Of a DNA stretch of 64,000 nt, positions 1 to 6,216 are shown piece after piece. Source of the DNA: Pseudomonas lundensis (GTDB lineage Bacteria; Pseudomonadota; Gammaproteobacteria; Pseudomonadales; Pseudomonadaceae); NCBI RefSeq assembly GCF_002269125.1, contig NZ_NQKI01000024.1:16119-80118 (forward strand). Reading direction: 5' to 3'. Below the pieces are notes generated by a model. The model was not told the origin of the DNA. It was given only the letters and a program-made list of their open reading frames with translations, and ran no database searches. The position numbers and the translations under genes were made by a program. How positions within the stretch are numbered: position 1 is the first letter of the stretch; each line of letters begins with the position of its first letter.

Positions 1-1099
1 CCGGGCCGTCCTGTGCCTGGAGTTGATCGGCCATCAGGATCTTGCGGATTGAAGCCTGCAATCGGGCAATCTTGGTCTCGGCGTACTGGAAGTTCGAACC
101 GCTCTGCAACGGCTTCATGCTGTCCACAGAGTTGGCCACAATGATCTTGCGCGGCCCGACCTTGATTGTGCGCGGGTTCAACACGCCGTCGTCTTCAGCG
201 ATCCACATGCCTGCGATGGCCAGATCACCCGCCGCCAAGTCCATGCGGCACAGTTCGTTGAGGGTGCGCGAATCCGGCAGCGCATCGAACACGGGGCCAA
301 CGGCGTACACGCTGTCCGGGATCATCATCCAGCGCGGTACCACCACCGGCATTTCGTGATAGCCCGACTCGCTCACCAGCTTCTTGGCCTCGACCTCCAC
401 CTTGCAGGAAGCGATCGGCATATTCTTGGCCAGCCTGGCCCCGACCATGTGGGTGGTGCGCGGATAGATGGCGTGAACGAATCGCACCATTTCCTGCGGC
501 TTGTCCTTGGCCAGCTTGCGGGTGTTCTCACTGAGGTTTTCTTCGCCAAACTCATTAACCGCCTGTTCGGCGGTGAGTTTGTATTCGCGGTAGACGGTAT
601 CAATCTTGCCGCCCGCCTTCGACGCCGAGGCGTACACGCTTGCAATGGGCCACAGGTCGAAGGTGAAACCGCCTTTCTCTTTGTCCTGATCGATGTACAG
701 GGCAAACCAACCGGCGCACACCACATCAATCAACCCCTCAAACGCGGCCGCGTCGAAGTTCGATGCGTGGATGTTCTGCCAGAGAATGTCGGCTGAGTCG
801 TCCAACCAACGGCGTTCATCCTCAGTCTCTTGCCCCACATCCATGCCGAACCACAGGGAGTTCGCCGGGGTCAGGCCCGACATGATCCCGGACGACAGAA
901 TCCGCGCTGCGTCGGTGGTGGTGCCGTCAATCATCCGGGCCTTGCGCATCTGCGCTTCCATGGCTGAGATTTGCTCCGTGCAAAAGCCACTCCCCCGAAT
1001 CGGGTAGCTGTGGTCGAAGCAATCACGCCAGACCGACTCATGCGGCGAGCGCAGCGACTTCAAGGTGCTCAACGTCTTGGCGATCTGGGCGGCGGTCAT
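1..1099 (-). CDS. Phage portal / head-tail connector protein (partial)
   Basis: This frame is open from an ATG at 1099 to the left edge with no stop, about 366 residues, so the C-terminus is missing. The translation contains features of podovirus-type portal (head-tail connector) proteins: an N-terminal helix-rich start, a WRDCFDHSYP segment, a GLTPANSLWFGM segment, and a later VVVPRWMMIPDSVYAVGP stretch. Portal proteins form the dodecameric ring at the capsid vertex through which DNA is packaged and ejected. The start codon overlaps the stop of the upstream 67-residue gene (ATGA), showing translational coupling in the late operon. Family assignment is from recognition of the sequence, not a search. 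Confidence 0.82.
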   Translation of the reverse strand, partial: MTAAQIAKTLSTLKSLRSPHESVWRDCFDHSYPIRGSGFCTEQISAMEAQMRKARMIDGTTTDAARILSSGIMSGLTPANSLWFGMDVGQETEDERRWLDDSADILWQNIHASNFDAAAFEGLIDVVCAGWFALYIDQDKEKGGFTFDLWPIASVYASASKAGGKIDTVYREYKLTAEQAVNEFGEENLSENTRKLAKDKPQEMVRFVHAIYPRTTHMVGARLAKNMPIASCKVEVEAKKLVSESGYHEMPVVVPRWMMIPDSVYAVGPVFDALPDSRTLNELCRMDLAAGDLAIAGMWIAEDDGVLNPRTIKVGPRKIIVANSVDSMKPLQSGSNFQYAETKIARLQASIRKILMADQLQAQDGP

Positions 1100-1299
1100 G
1101 ATCCGAGGGTTCTCTTGCCTTTCTCAAGGACGCTGCCCGCAGCACCAGCGGACGACAGCAGGCTGCTCTCGGCCTTGCGCTTCTTGCGGGTGGCGGTTTC
1201 TTCATTGGCCTTCTGTGCCGCCAAGTCAGCGGCCTTTTGGGCTTCTACGGCGGGGTCTGGCACATCAACCACTTTCGGCTTGCTTGGCTTGCTTCCCAT
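1096..1299 (-). CDS. Small phage protein of unknown function, upstream of portal
   Basis: A 67-residue charged protein rich in Lys, Ala and Glu with an acidic and then basic heptad-like middle part (about residues 15-45), which could form a coiled coil. It has no membrane segment. Its stop overlaps the portal start by ATGA, and the neighbouring 129-residue gene ends four bases upstream, so it belongs to the late operon. Position next to a portal is typical of small head-completion or scaffold-like proteins, but nothing in the sequence proves that. I do not recognise the family. Confidence 0.6.
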   Translation of the reverse strand: MGSKPSKPKVVDVPDPAVEAQKAADLAAQKANEETATRKKRKAESSLLSSAGAAGSVLEKGKRTLGS

Positions 1300-1303
1300 G
1301 GTC

Positions 1304-1693
1304 TTACCCCTTCACAACAGGTTCAGGGCACAACCAGCCTTCACCGGTCAAGACGGGCTGCTTAAGCGTGGTGGCGTCTAGGGTGCTGGTGGCCTGGGAC
1401 GCGGGCTTGGCATCGAGCGTGCGCAGTGGATCAAGCACCAATGGGGCCCCGCCTTCGGTCAGGCGAATGACTTCGGCTTCGGCTTCTTCTCGGCTGACAC
1501 CGATAAAGTCACTGAACCAATCCGCATGCCCTTCGGTTGGCGTGTACCAGACCTTCCAGCGGCCACCACCGTTGTGCTTGGCGGTGTAGGTCGGTACGAC
1601 TGGGGTTTGAGTGGTCGCGCCGGTGCTGGTGGCGGGCGTGGTAGTGGCGAGAGGTTCGCCGGGGATCTGGGTCTTGAACTCTGGAGCTGGCAT
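1304..1693 (-). CDS. Phage late-region hypothetical protein
   Basis: A 129-residue protein with a low-complexity Thr/Pro/Ala-rich N-terminal third (residues 1-35), followed by a more ordered segment containing GGGRWKVWYTPTEGHADWF and a Glu-rich helix. No signal peptide or membrane segment is seen. It lies between the lysis genes and the portal gene on the same strand. Two alternative frames over the same bases give shorter basic peptides that look like shadows. The function is unknown. Confidence 0.6.
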   Translation of the reverse strand: MPAPEFKTQIPGEPLATTTPATSTGATTQTPVVPTYTAKHNGGGRWKVWYTPTEGHADWFSDFIGVSREEAEAEVIRLTEGGAPLVLDPLRTLDAKPASQATSTLDATTLKQPVLTGEGWLCPEPVVKG

Positions 1694-1750
1694 GGTGCAG
1701 GCCTCGATGAAGGTTGTTGATCAACGAGGGCCAGCATCAAGGGGGTGGGC

Positions 1751-1775
1751 TGTCGGGTTCCCGACTATTTGGTGG
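1751..1775 (-). repeat. GNRA-type hairpin repeat, copy A
   Basis: Read on the minus strand, the end of the Rz gene runs into AAATAGTCGGGAACCCGACA, a GTCGG/CCGAC stem with a four-base loop, followed by a C-rich run. Nearly the same string occurs at 3071-3090, again directly after a gene stop. No U-tract follows, so it is not a classical terminator. Confidence 0.55.
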
Positions 1776-2211
1776 GATTACGCTTGCAACTGCTGGTGAT
1801 GAAGTCTTGGAGCCCAATCACTTGCGCGGTCACTTTCTTGTTGGCGACAACGAGGTCGGCATAATCCTGTCGAGCATCTGCTGCAAGTTCGGGGGTGGCT
1901 GCATCAGCGCTGCCGGTGGCGTCGGTATGGGCTGGCACACAGGCGGCACGGACGTACACGCGCTTAACGCCAGCAGTGAGGTCAGCAACAAGTTGAGGTT
2001 TCGAGTCTTCGGCATTGCGGATTGCCTCCTGATACTGGCGGTCGATGGAGTCACGAACGATTAGGGCCTGCTCGTATGCCTTGGCTTCGCCTTCCAGCAC
2101 ACCCACACGGCTCGTTGCGGCATCTAGACGGGTGCTGACGTGATCGAGACGCCAGAGCGCCAGCAACAGGCCAATGACGAGGACGGCGCAGAGACCTGCA
2201 AGTGTCTTCAT
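1765..2211 (-). CDS. Rz-like i-spanin
   Basis: Inner-membrane spanin subunit of the lysis cassette. After a short start the protein has one hydrophobic segment (LAGLCAVLVIGLLLALW, near residues 4-20) and then a periplasmic, helix-forming, charged domain, the usual Rz layout. It is about 148 residues from the ATG at 2211. That start is chosen because AAGGA lies eight bases upstream, inside the end of the endolysin gene, and the ATG overlaps the endolysin stop as ATGA. The gene contains the Rz1 gene in another frame. Together Rz and Rz1 would fuse inner and outer membranes in the last step of lysis. Confidence 0.85.
   Translation of the reverse strand: MKTLAGLCAVLVIGLLLALWRLDHVSTRLDAATSRVGVLEGEAKAYEQALIVRDSIDRQYQEAIRNAEDSKPQLVADLTAGVKRVYVRAACVPAHTDATGSADAATPELAADARQDYADLVVANKKVTAQVIGLQDFITSSCKRNPTK
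1830..2015 (-). CDS. Rz1-like o-spanin lipoprotein nested inside Rz
   Basis: A 61-residue protein fully embedded in the Rz gene in a different frame. It starts MPKTRNLNLLLTSLLALSAC, a short lipoprotein signal with lipobox LSAC, so Cys20 would be lipidated and the mature protein held in the outer membrane. The mature part is Pro-rich (PPVCQPIPTPPAALMQPPP), as usual for Rz1. A longer ORF begins at 2054, but the start at 2015 places the signal peptide at the N-terminus. It partners the Rz protein across the periplasm. Confidence 0.85.
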   Translation of the reverse strand: MPKTRNLNLLLTSLLALSACTSVPPVCQPIPTPPAALMQPPPNLQQMLDRIMPTSLSPTRK

Positions 2212-2720
2212 TGCACATCCTTGCACTTGGCATGGCGCTCAAGTTGACGAGACCAGACGCCCCAGCATCGTTTGTTGCCCGGCGTGGAGCAGTCGAAACC
2301 AGCGGCATAGCGGTACTTGAGCAAGTCGGTGCAGGCTTGGCCGTAGTTGCCAGCCAGTAGATCACGGCGCATCGATGACGCGCGCCAGTTGCCAATCCCG
2401 TACTGGCCGATGAAGTCCATGTACACATCGAACTCCACCTGGTGCAGCTTCACGCCCGGCAGTGACGCTGCAAACTGCTTCTCAGCTTGGCTGTTCAGAT
2501 TGCGAGCCAGTAACTCGGCACGGGCTGGGGTGATGGTGTCGCCCATCTTCACGGGACGGCCATCCTCGTAGCGAGTCGACCCGTAGCCCAGAGTGGGCAC
2601 ATCGCCTTGGGTGGGAATGACAGCGGTGTCGGTAAAACCCTCACTGAGTTTCCACGCGCCAAAACCTGCGGCGCTCATGCTCAACAGGGCGACAGCAATG
2701 CGCTGACGTGCGGCGTTCAT
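2208..2720 (-). CDS. SAR endolysin, glycoside hydrolase 24 lysozyme
   Basis: Muramidase that cleaves peptidoglycan. The N-terminus carries a weakly hydrophobic Ala/Gly/Ser-rich segment (about residues 7-24) characteristic of signal-arrest-release endolysins, which are exported by the host Sec system and stay membrane-tethered until the membrane is depolarised. The lysozyme catalytic triad is visible as E27 (KLSEGF), D40 and T49 in the GDVPTLGYGST motif. The start at 2720 is chosen because its ATG overlaps the holin stop (ATGA). An ATG nine bases earlier is possible. The protein is about 170 residues. Confidence 0.88.
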   Translation of the reverse strand: MNAARQRIAVALLSMSAAGFGAWKLSEGFTDTAVIPTQGDVPTLGYGSTRYEDGRPVKMGDTITPARAELLARNLNSQAEKQFAASLPGVKLHQVEFDVYMDFIGQYGIGNWRASSMRRDLLAGNYGQACTDLLKYRYAAGFDCSTPGNKRCWGVWSRQLERHAKCKDVQ

Positions 2721-2995
2721 CGTTGGCATTGATCGCGGATTGCTTCAATGCGGGCAATGCTTTCCGCATGTTCGCGGCGGTCCCGTCTGATTTGGAAGTA
2801 GGTACTGATTACCAAGCCCAGCACCGCAACCACAACGCCAGTGATACCGACCCAATTGACCTGAGAAAGCCAGCCGACCACCCCGGTAGCGGCCCCAAGC
2901 ATCATGCCCTTGTTGGCAACAGATGCGCCCACCGCCTCAATAATTCCTTCCGGAGTAGGGTTTGCCATGCTGTGACTCCTGACTGGGGCTTTCAT
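2717..2995 (-). CDS. Class II holin (pinholin type) with two starts
   Basis: A 92-residue protein with two predicted membrane segments (about residues 29-43 and 49-70) and a highly charged C-terminal tail (QIRRDRREHAESIARIEAI), the layout of phage 21-like holins. Two good starts are present: ATG at 2995 preceded by GGAGG six bases away, and ATG at 2968 preceded by AGGAG seven bases away. The longer form adds MKAPVRSHS, with positive charges that would slow insertion of the first segment, as in known antiholins. It pairs with a SAR endolysin downstream, the expected partner of a pinholin. Confidence 0.82.
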   Translation of the reverse strand: MKAPVRSHSMANPTPEGIIEAVGASVANKGMMLGAATGVVGWLSQVNWVGITGVVVAVLGLVISTYFQIRRDRREHAESIARIEAIRDQCQR

Positions 2996-3011
2996 GGTGG
3001 GCCTCCAGGTT

Positions 3012-3040
3012 AAAAAAAAACCCAGCGCGGTGGCTGGGCT
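3012..3040 (-). terminator. Intrinsic terminator between the Q-position gene and holin
   Basis: On the minus strand CCCAGC and GCTGGG pair around a six-base loop and are followed by nine T residues. It sits directly upstream of the lysis and structural genes, where lambda-type phages have a terminator that is overcome by the late antiterminator. Confidence 0.85.
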
Positions 3041-3090
3041 GCGATGACGGCAAGGATCATCGGGGGGATGTGTCGGTTTCCCGACTATTT
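3041..3090 (-). repeat. Hairpin repeat copy B and second hairpin in the late leader
   Basis: Directly after the stop of the HTH gene, the minus strand reads AAATAGTCGGGAAACCGACA, a GTCGG/CCGAC stem closed by a GAAA tetraloop and followed by a C run. It is nearly identical to the string at 1751-1775. A second stem, GATGA/TCATC, follows before the terminator at 3012-3040. The segment is the likely late control region, but I see no clear promoter in it. Confidence 0.5.
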
Positions 3091-3350
3091 CAAACTTTGG
3101 CGTGGTAGGCCCACCAATCGCCTACAGCGACCATGGGCAACGCCTTACGCTCTCGTCCTGTGGTCTGGCACCAAAACGACACCAGACGCTCACCTTCCGT
3201 GTAACGAGGCTCTGCGCCCTGCTTCCAACCAATCAGCGTGGAGCGCGGGACGCCAATCGACTCAGCTGTCGACTGTATGGAATAGCCAGCGCGCAAGATC
3301 CCGGTAATCACCGTGAACCAATCAACGCGAAGCTCTGCCGGGGCAAGCAT
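3090..3350 (-). CDS. Small HTH protein in the position of late regulator Q
   Basis: An 86-residue protein with a helix-turn-helix-like stretch (SIQSTAESIGVPRSTLIGWK, around residues 24-43). It is the last gene before the terminator and lysis cassette, the place held by the antiterminator Q in lambda. The start at 3350 is preferred over the TTG at 3362, because GGGGG lies five bases before this ATG and it follows two bases after the stop of the upstream gene. A DNA-binding role is inferred from the motif. A late antitermination role is inferred only from position. Confidence 0.65.
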   Translation of the reverse strand: MLAPAELRVDWFTVITGILRAGYSIQSTAESIGVPRSTLIGWKQGAEPRYTEGERLVSFWCQTTGRERKALPMVAVGDWWAYHAKV

Positions 3351-3352
3351 GG

Positions 3353-3622
3353 CTACCCCCAAAACGCGCGCGCACGCGAGACAGACAACGTGTGAACCTC
3401 TATCCCAAGCCCCCTGCCCATCACGTAAGTCATTTCGGATACAACACGCTTAAAGTCCATAACCGGATCATCTGATTCATCAAAGTGGAACGGATGCACG
3501 GCACGGCGGTACCCAAGCAAAGCTTCTGGCTCACCGGGCAATTCAAGGCTTGCATCAACGCAGAGCAACACCCAGCCATCGGCAAGTTTGTGAGTGCTCC
3601 AGATCAGTATGGGCAGGCTCAT
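3353..3622 (-). CDS. Phage hypothetical protein
   Basis: An 89-residue protein whose ATG overlaps the stop of the RusA gene (ATGA) and whose stop lies two bases before the HTH gene, so the three are translationally linked. It is Trp-rich near the start (ILIWSTHKLADGWVLLCVD) and acidic in the middle. There is no signal peptide or recognisable catalytic motif. I do not recognise the family. Position suggests a late-early accessory function of the replication region. Confidence 0.6.
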   Translation of the reverse strand: MSLPILIWSTHKLADGWVLLCVDASLELPGEPEALLGYRRAVHPFHFDESDDPVMDFKRVVSEMTYVMGRGLGIEVHTLSVSRARAFWG

Positions 3623-4062
3623 GATGACTTCCCCACAAGCGGCACAACACGCACTGACACGCCCGGTGTCTCGCTGAAACGCTTGCTGAGAGACACGTTA
3701 ACCACCTGAACGTCATCCTTGAAAACGATGCCGTTGATACCGTCACAGATGGCTTTTAGCACGTTGTCTGCGTCAGGTTTCTTGGTAGGCATCACATCAC
3801 CTGCCAGTGCTTCAGCGGTTTTCTTCTTCGACCAGGACGCAGCAACAGAAACCAGAATTTTCATCTCAACCAGCACCGGGCCGTCAATCAGCTCCCGTCC
3901 TGCCATAGCCTGCTGTGCTGCCATCGCAATCAAGGTTTCGTAGTTGGCGGTTTTCTGCGGCGTGAACATTCGAGCGTGACCACCGATGGTGCTAACACGT
4001 GGCCTGCCCTTCCCCACAGCTTCACCGGGTACTACGAATGAAACGGGTTTTAGATCAGACAT
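3619..4062 (-). CDS. rusA: RusA-family Holliday junction resolvase
   Basis: Structure-specific endonuclease that cuts Holliday junctions and other branched DNA made during phage recombination and replication. The 147-residue translation contains the basic GKGRPR motif near the start and the catalytic block KPDADNVLKAICDGINGIV followed by KDDVQV, which supplies the conserved Asp residues. The ATG at 4062 is chosen because GGAG lies eight bases upstream and the preceding 89 residues of the longer frame read as an unstructured shadow of the P-like gene. It overlaps the upstream gene by eight bases. Confidence 0.88.
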   Translation of the reverse strand: MSDLKPVSFVVPGEAVGKGRPRVSTIGGHARMFTPQKTANYETLIAMAAQQAMAGRELIDGPVLVEMKILVSVAASWSKKKTAEALAGDVMPTKKPDADNVLKAICDGINGIVFKDDVQVVNVSLSKRFSETPGVSVRVVPLVGKSS

Positions 4063-4804
4063 GCGTGTCTCTCCGGATGCCGAGCTTTGCCAGCAGCATT
4101 GCCCTGGCGGATTGTGGGTTGGCTGGAATCCCCTGCGCGATGACCAGCGCTTCGGCTTCCTTGCGCGAGTGCTCCAACTGGACCTGTTCACGCGGCCGAG
4201 TGCTGTCGTGGCCAATACCGTGAGCGATACGCCCTTCCAGCGGCTGGCCGGTCTGCGCACGACGAACAACGATTGCGTAATTGCGCTCAAACCGTTGGCG
4301 CAGCGCCTTGTCGTTGCTCGATCCAGCATGCAGATCGAACGTGCTGGTGGCTTCGGCTGCGATCTTCACGGCCTCGTGGCTGTACTTGCCTGAACGGGCT
4401 TCATCCCACGCTTGGGCTTCCGATGGCAGTCCGGGCACTTGCAGGCACATAGCCCGAAAGACGTTTGCAGGCGGTGGCCAGTCGAATTCGTCGCCTTTCT
4501 CGACCAGAACATTGAGACCGTTGGCGATTTGCTTGCCCGTAATACCCTTGAGAACCGTGGCCCATGAATGGCTCATGTCAGCTGATACGCCGAAATTCGA
4601 CGTCCAGCGGTGGCCGTACATCTCGCTCATCTTGATCCAGAGCTTGTCGAGCAGCGGTTGCGGCATCCTCTCCGTCTCGCTCGGCAATGGCTGCTCGCAC
4701 CCGATCTGGAACTGAGAGTGGGCCTTGTCGAGTATTGCGTTGGCCTGATGAGGCACCCGGGCCTTGATGGTTTTTGGCAGGGTTTTCGGGTCGAGCGTGT
4801 CCAT
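4055..4804 (-). CDS. Lambda P-like replication protein (helicase loader)
   Basis: A 249-residue protein with the central pattern of lambda P relatives: a Trp-containing helix (LWIKMSEMYGHRW), then SHSWATVLKGITGKQIANGL, then a Trp-Pro-Pro motif (FDWPPPANVFRAMCLQ). Proteins of this family bind host DnaB and deliver it to the O-origin complex. The start at 4804 has GGGAG eight bases upstream. The longer frame to 5017 has a low-complexity Ser/Pro/Lys N-terminus with no support. The first 227 bases overlap the 3' end of the O-like gene in another frame. Confidence 0.82.
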   Translation of the reverse strand: MDTLDPKTLPKTIKARVPHQANAILDKAHSQFQIGCEQPLPSETERMPQPLLDKLWIKMSEMYGHRWTSNFGVSADMSHSWATVLKGITGKQIANGLNVLVEKGDEFDWPPPANVFRAMCLQVPGLPSEAQAWDEARSGKYSHEAVKIAAEATSTFDLHAGSSNDKALRQRFERNYAIVVRRAQTGQPLEGRIAHGIGHDSTRPREQVQLEHSRKEAEALVIAQGIPANPQSARAMLLAKLGIRRDTHV

Positions 4805-5549
4805 TGGCGGTGCTCCCGCTGGCTTTGGCGTATTGGATTTGGGAGTTGAGGTAGGCAACCAGTTGGTATTCCCACTGGGCCTGGGATTGCTCTTTCTCTG
4901 GCCTGACGTACCAGTACGAGCAAAATGCGTCGAGCAGCTCGGTGGTGGCTGCACTGACAGGGATTTTGTTTTTGAAGCAGATGGCCTTGAAGGTTTTCGG
5001 GTCTGGAGCCCAGCCATCGAGCGGCATCGGGAAATAGCTCCCGCGCTCTAATAATTTAATAGGATTAACGGATATCGGAGGTAGGTTGCTGATCAGGGGT
5101 TCGCTTGATTCTGATCCGGTTGTTGATCCTTGCTCTGATTCGACGAAAATACCGGATTCATTGAGGTTTTCCGGTGTTTCTTCTGGTTGTTGATCAGGTT
5201 GTTGATCGGGTTGTTCATCGGTTGCTGATGTTTTGGACGGACTATCCCAATCCGCATTCGGCAGCTGATAAACAAGGGGGCCAACAGGGGTTATTGCACC
5301 AAGGGTGATCAGGCGATCAACCAGCGATCTGACCTTTTGCCTGGTAGGGGATCCAGACTCATGACGGCCACGCGTAGGGGCAATATACAGCTCTTCACGG
5401 AACATTTGTTCGCTGAGTCGCCGCTTTTGTCCAGACACGCCTGTCCTGTAATCCATAAACCGGCGAATGGCGCAGTAAAGCTTGAAGACGTCAGCAGGCT
5501 CATCAGCCAGGGCGCTCCACTCTGCGTCATTGATCTGGAAGGAAGGCAC
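4578..5549 (-). CDS. O-like replication initiator with DnaT-type domain
   Basis: A 323-residue protein. The first 95 residues look like a winged-helix DNA-binding region. Residues about 110-160 are a Gln/Pro/Glu-rich linker encoded by the iteron array. Residues about 170-245 match a DnaT-like single-strand-binding domain (FPMPLDGWAPDPKTF, then DAFCSYWYVRP and AYLNSQIQYAKA). It would recognise the origin in its own gene and recruit the P-like protein and host DnaB. The last 75 codons overlap the P-like gene. The C-terminal tail is charged and may be flexible. Confidence 0.8.
   Translation of the reverse strand: MPSFQINDAEWSALADEPADVFKLYCAIRRFMDYRTGVSGQKRRLSEQMFREELYIAPTRGRHESGSPTRQKVRSLVDRLITLGAITPVGPLVYQLPNADWDSPSKTSATDEQPDQQPDQQPEETPENLNESGIFVESEQGSTTGSESSEPLISNLPPISVNPIKLLERGSYFPMPLDGWAPDPKTFKAICFKNKIPVSAATTELLDAFCSYWYVRPEKEQSQAQWEYQLVAYLNSQIQYAKASGSTANGHARPENPAKNHQGPGASSGQRNTRQGPLSVPDRVRAAIAERDGEDAATAARQALDQDERDVRPPLDVEFRRIS
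5050..5230. repeat. Iteron array and AT-rich segment, candidate phage replication origin
   Basis: Six copies of an 11-base motif GGTTGTTGATC or close variants begin at 5084, 5118, 5185, 5197, 5209 and 5220. The last four are spaced 12, 12 and 11 bases, close to one helical turn. The stretch at 5050-5070 beside the array is AT-rich (ATAATTTAATAGGATTAA). Lambda has the same design: initiator-binding iterons plus an AT-rich unwinding segment inside gene O. The array lies inside the O-like gene here as well. Confidence 0.65.
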
Positions 5550-5551
5550 AG

Positions 5552-5860
5552 TTAGTCCTCCTCGAGCTGATCAACATTCTGGACGTGTTCCATCCAGCGC
5601 TTGGCCTGATGAAAAATCGCCTCAATGTCACGCTGGTTGAAGCACCGCATATCGTTAGGCACGATCTTCAAGTCAAGGACAGACAGGATTTGAGCGAACC
5701 GCTCGAACTGCTCGGGTTTCATGCGGCTGATCGTCGCCTCGTCGCAACCGACTGCAAGCGCTACCGGGCCGTTGCCGATCGATGCAAGACGCTGCATGAG
5801 AACGGAGTAGTTCTTGCGGGCCCTTACGTTCTGCTCTTGGTTCAATGGTGGTGTCGACAT
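5552..5860 (-). CDS. CII-like lysogeny regulator
   Basis: A 102-residue protein with a helix-turn-helix-like segment (GNGPVALAVGCDEATISRMK, about residues 29-48) and an overall shape of the lambda CII family, which activates repressor and integrase promoters. Its ATG at 5860 lies two bases after the stop of the cro-like gene, matching the cro-cII order. The 29 residues upstream of this ATG in the same frame overlap cro and are rejected. Activity is inferred from family and position. Confidence 0.7.
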   Translation of the reverse strand: MSTPPLNQEQNVRARKNYSVLMQRLASIGNGPVALAVGCDEATISRMKPEQFERFAQILSVLDLKIVPNDMRCFNQRDIEAIFHQAKRWMEHVQNVDQLEED

Positions 5861-5862
5861 AA

Positions 5863-6102
5863 TCAAGCCGCCACTTCGGCGGAACCCTTGAAGCGCTCCG
5901 GGTACAAGATGTGAATTTCGGTTATTTCGTGATCGAAAACCTGGCACAAGTTTTCGGCCAAGGATGTGGATGCGCGTTGAGCGCCCCGCTCAATCCGGGA
6001 AAGGTTTCCGGTATCGACTGTCTCGCCGACCTGGGCAAGCCGCGCCGAAACCTCGGCGAGTGTCCAGCGGCGCAAGGTGCGCGCTTGTTTTAAGGGAGTC
6101 AT
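5863..6102 (-). CDS. Cro-like HTH (XRE) repressor
   Basis: A 79-residue protein with an XRE-type helix-turn-helix (LKQARTLRRWTLAEVSARLA, then DTGNLSRIERG), nearly the same recognition-helix sequence as the divergent CI protein (DTGNLSRLERG). The two would therefore bind the same operators. It is the first gene of the leftward early operon. The ATG at 6102 is preferred because the longer frame to 6231 would overlap the operators and the start of cI. Confidence 0.85.
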   Translation of the reverse strand: MTPLKQARTLRRWTLAEVSARLAQVGETVDTGNLSRIERGAQRASTSLAENLCQVFDHEITEIHILYPERFKGSAEVAA

Positions 6103-6133
6103 TGCAAGGCCCTGAGTTGATTTCAAGGACAAT

Positions 6134-6197
6134 TCTGCGCAGTGCGCAGATTTAACACAAGCAAAATCTGCGCTGGACGCTTTGCGTGTAACGCAGT
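6134..6197. promoter_or_regulatory. OR-like operator cluster between cro-like and cI
   Basis: The intergenic region holds a perfect 17-bp inverted repeat TCTGCGCAGTGCGCAGA at 6134-6150, a degraded copy starting TCTGCGC at 6167, and TTTGCGTGTAACGCAGT at 6181-6197. On the minus strand TTGTGT and CAGAAT with 17 bases between them can serve as the cro-like promoter, with the first operator over the -10. The same 17-bp motif recurs at 7268-7330. Confidence 0.8.
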
Positions 6198-6216
6198 AAG
6201 TCTCGAGAATTGCTGA

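Noticed and set aside
373..1007. Several frames of 100-146 codons on both strands over the portal gene
   Set aside because: The open-ended minus frame from 1099 gives a recognisable portal sequence. The others are alternative frames of it.
4063..4329. 89-residue N-terminal extension of RusA
   Set aside because: It overlaps the P-like gene in another frame, is low-complexity, and the ATG at 4062 has a good ribosome binding site.
5185..5230. CRISPR-like short repeats
   Set aside because: The repeats are 11 bases with one-base gaps and no spacers, and lie in a coding gene; they fit iterons, not CRISPR.
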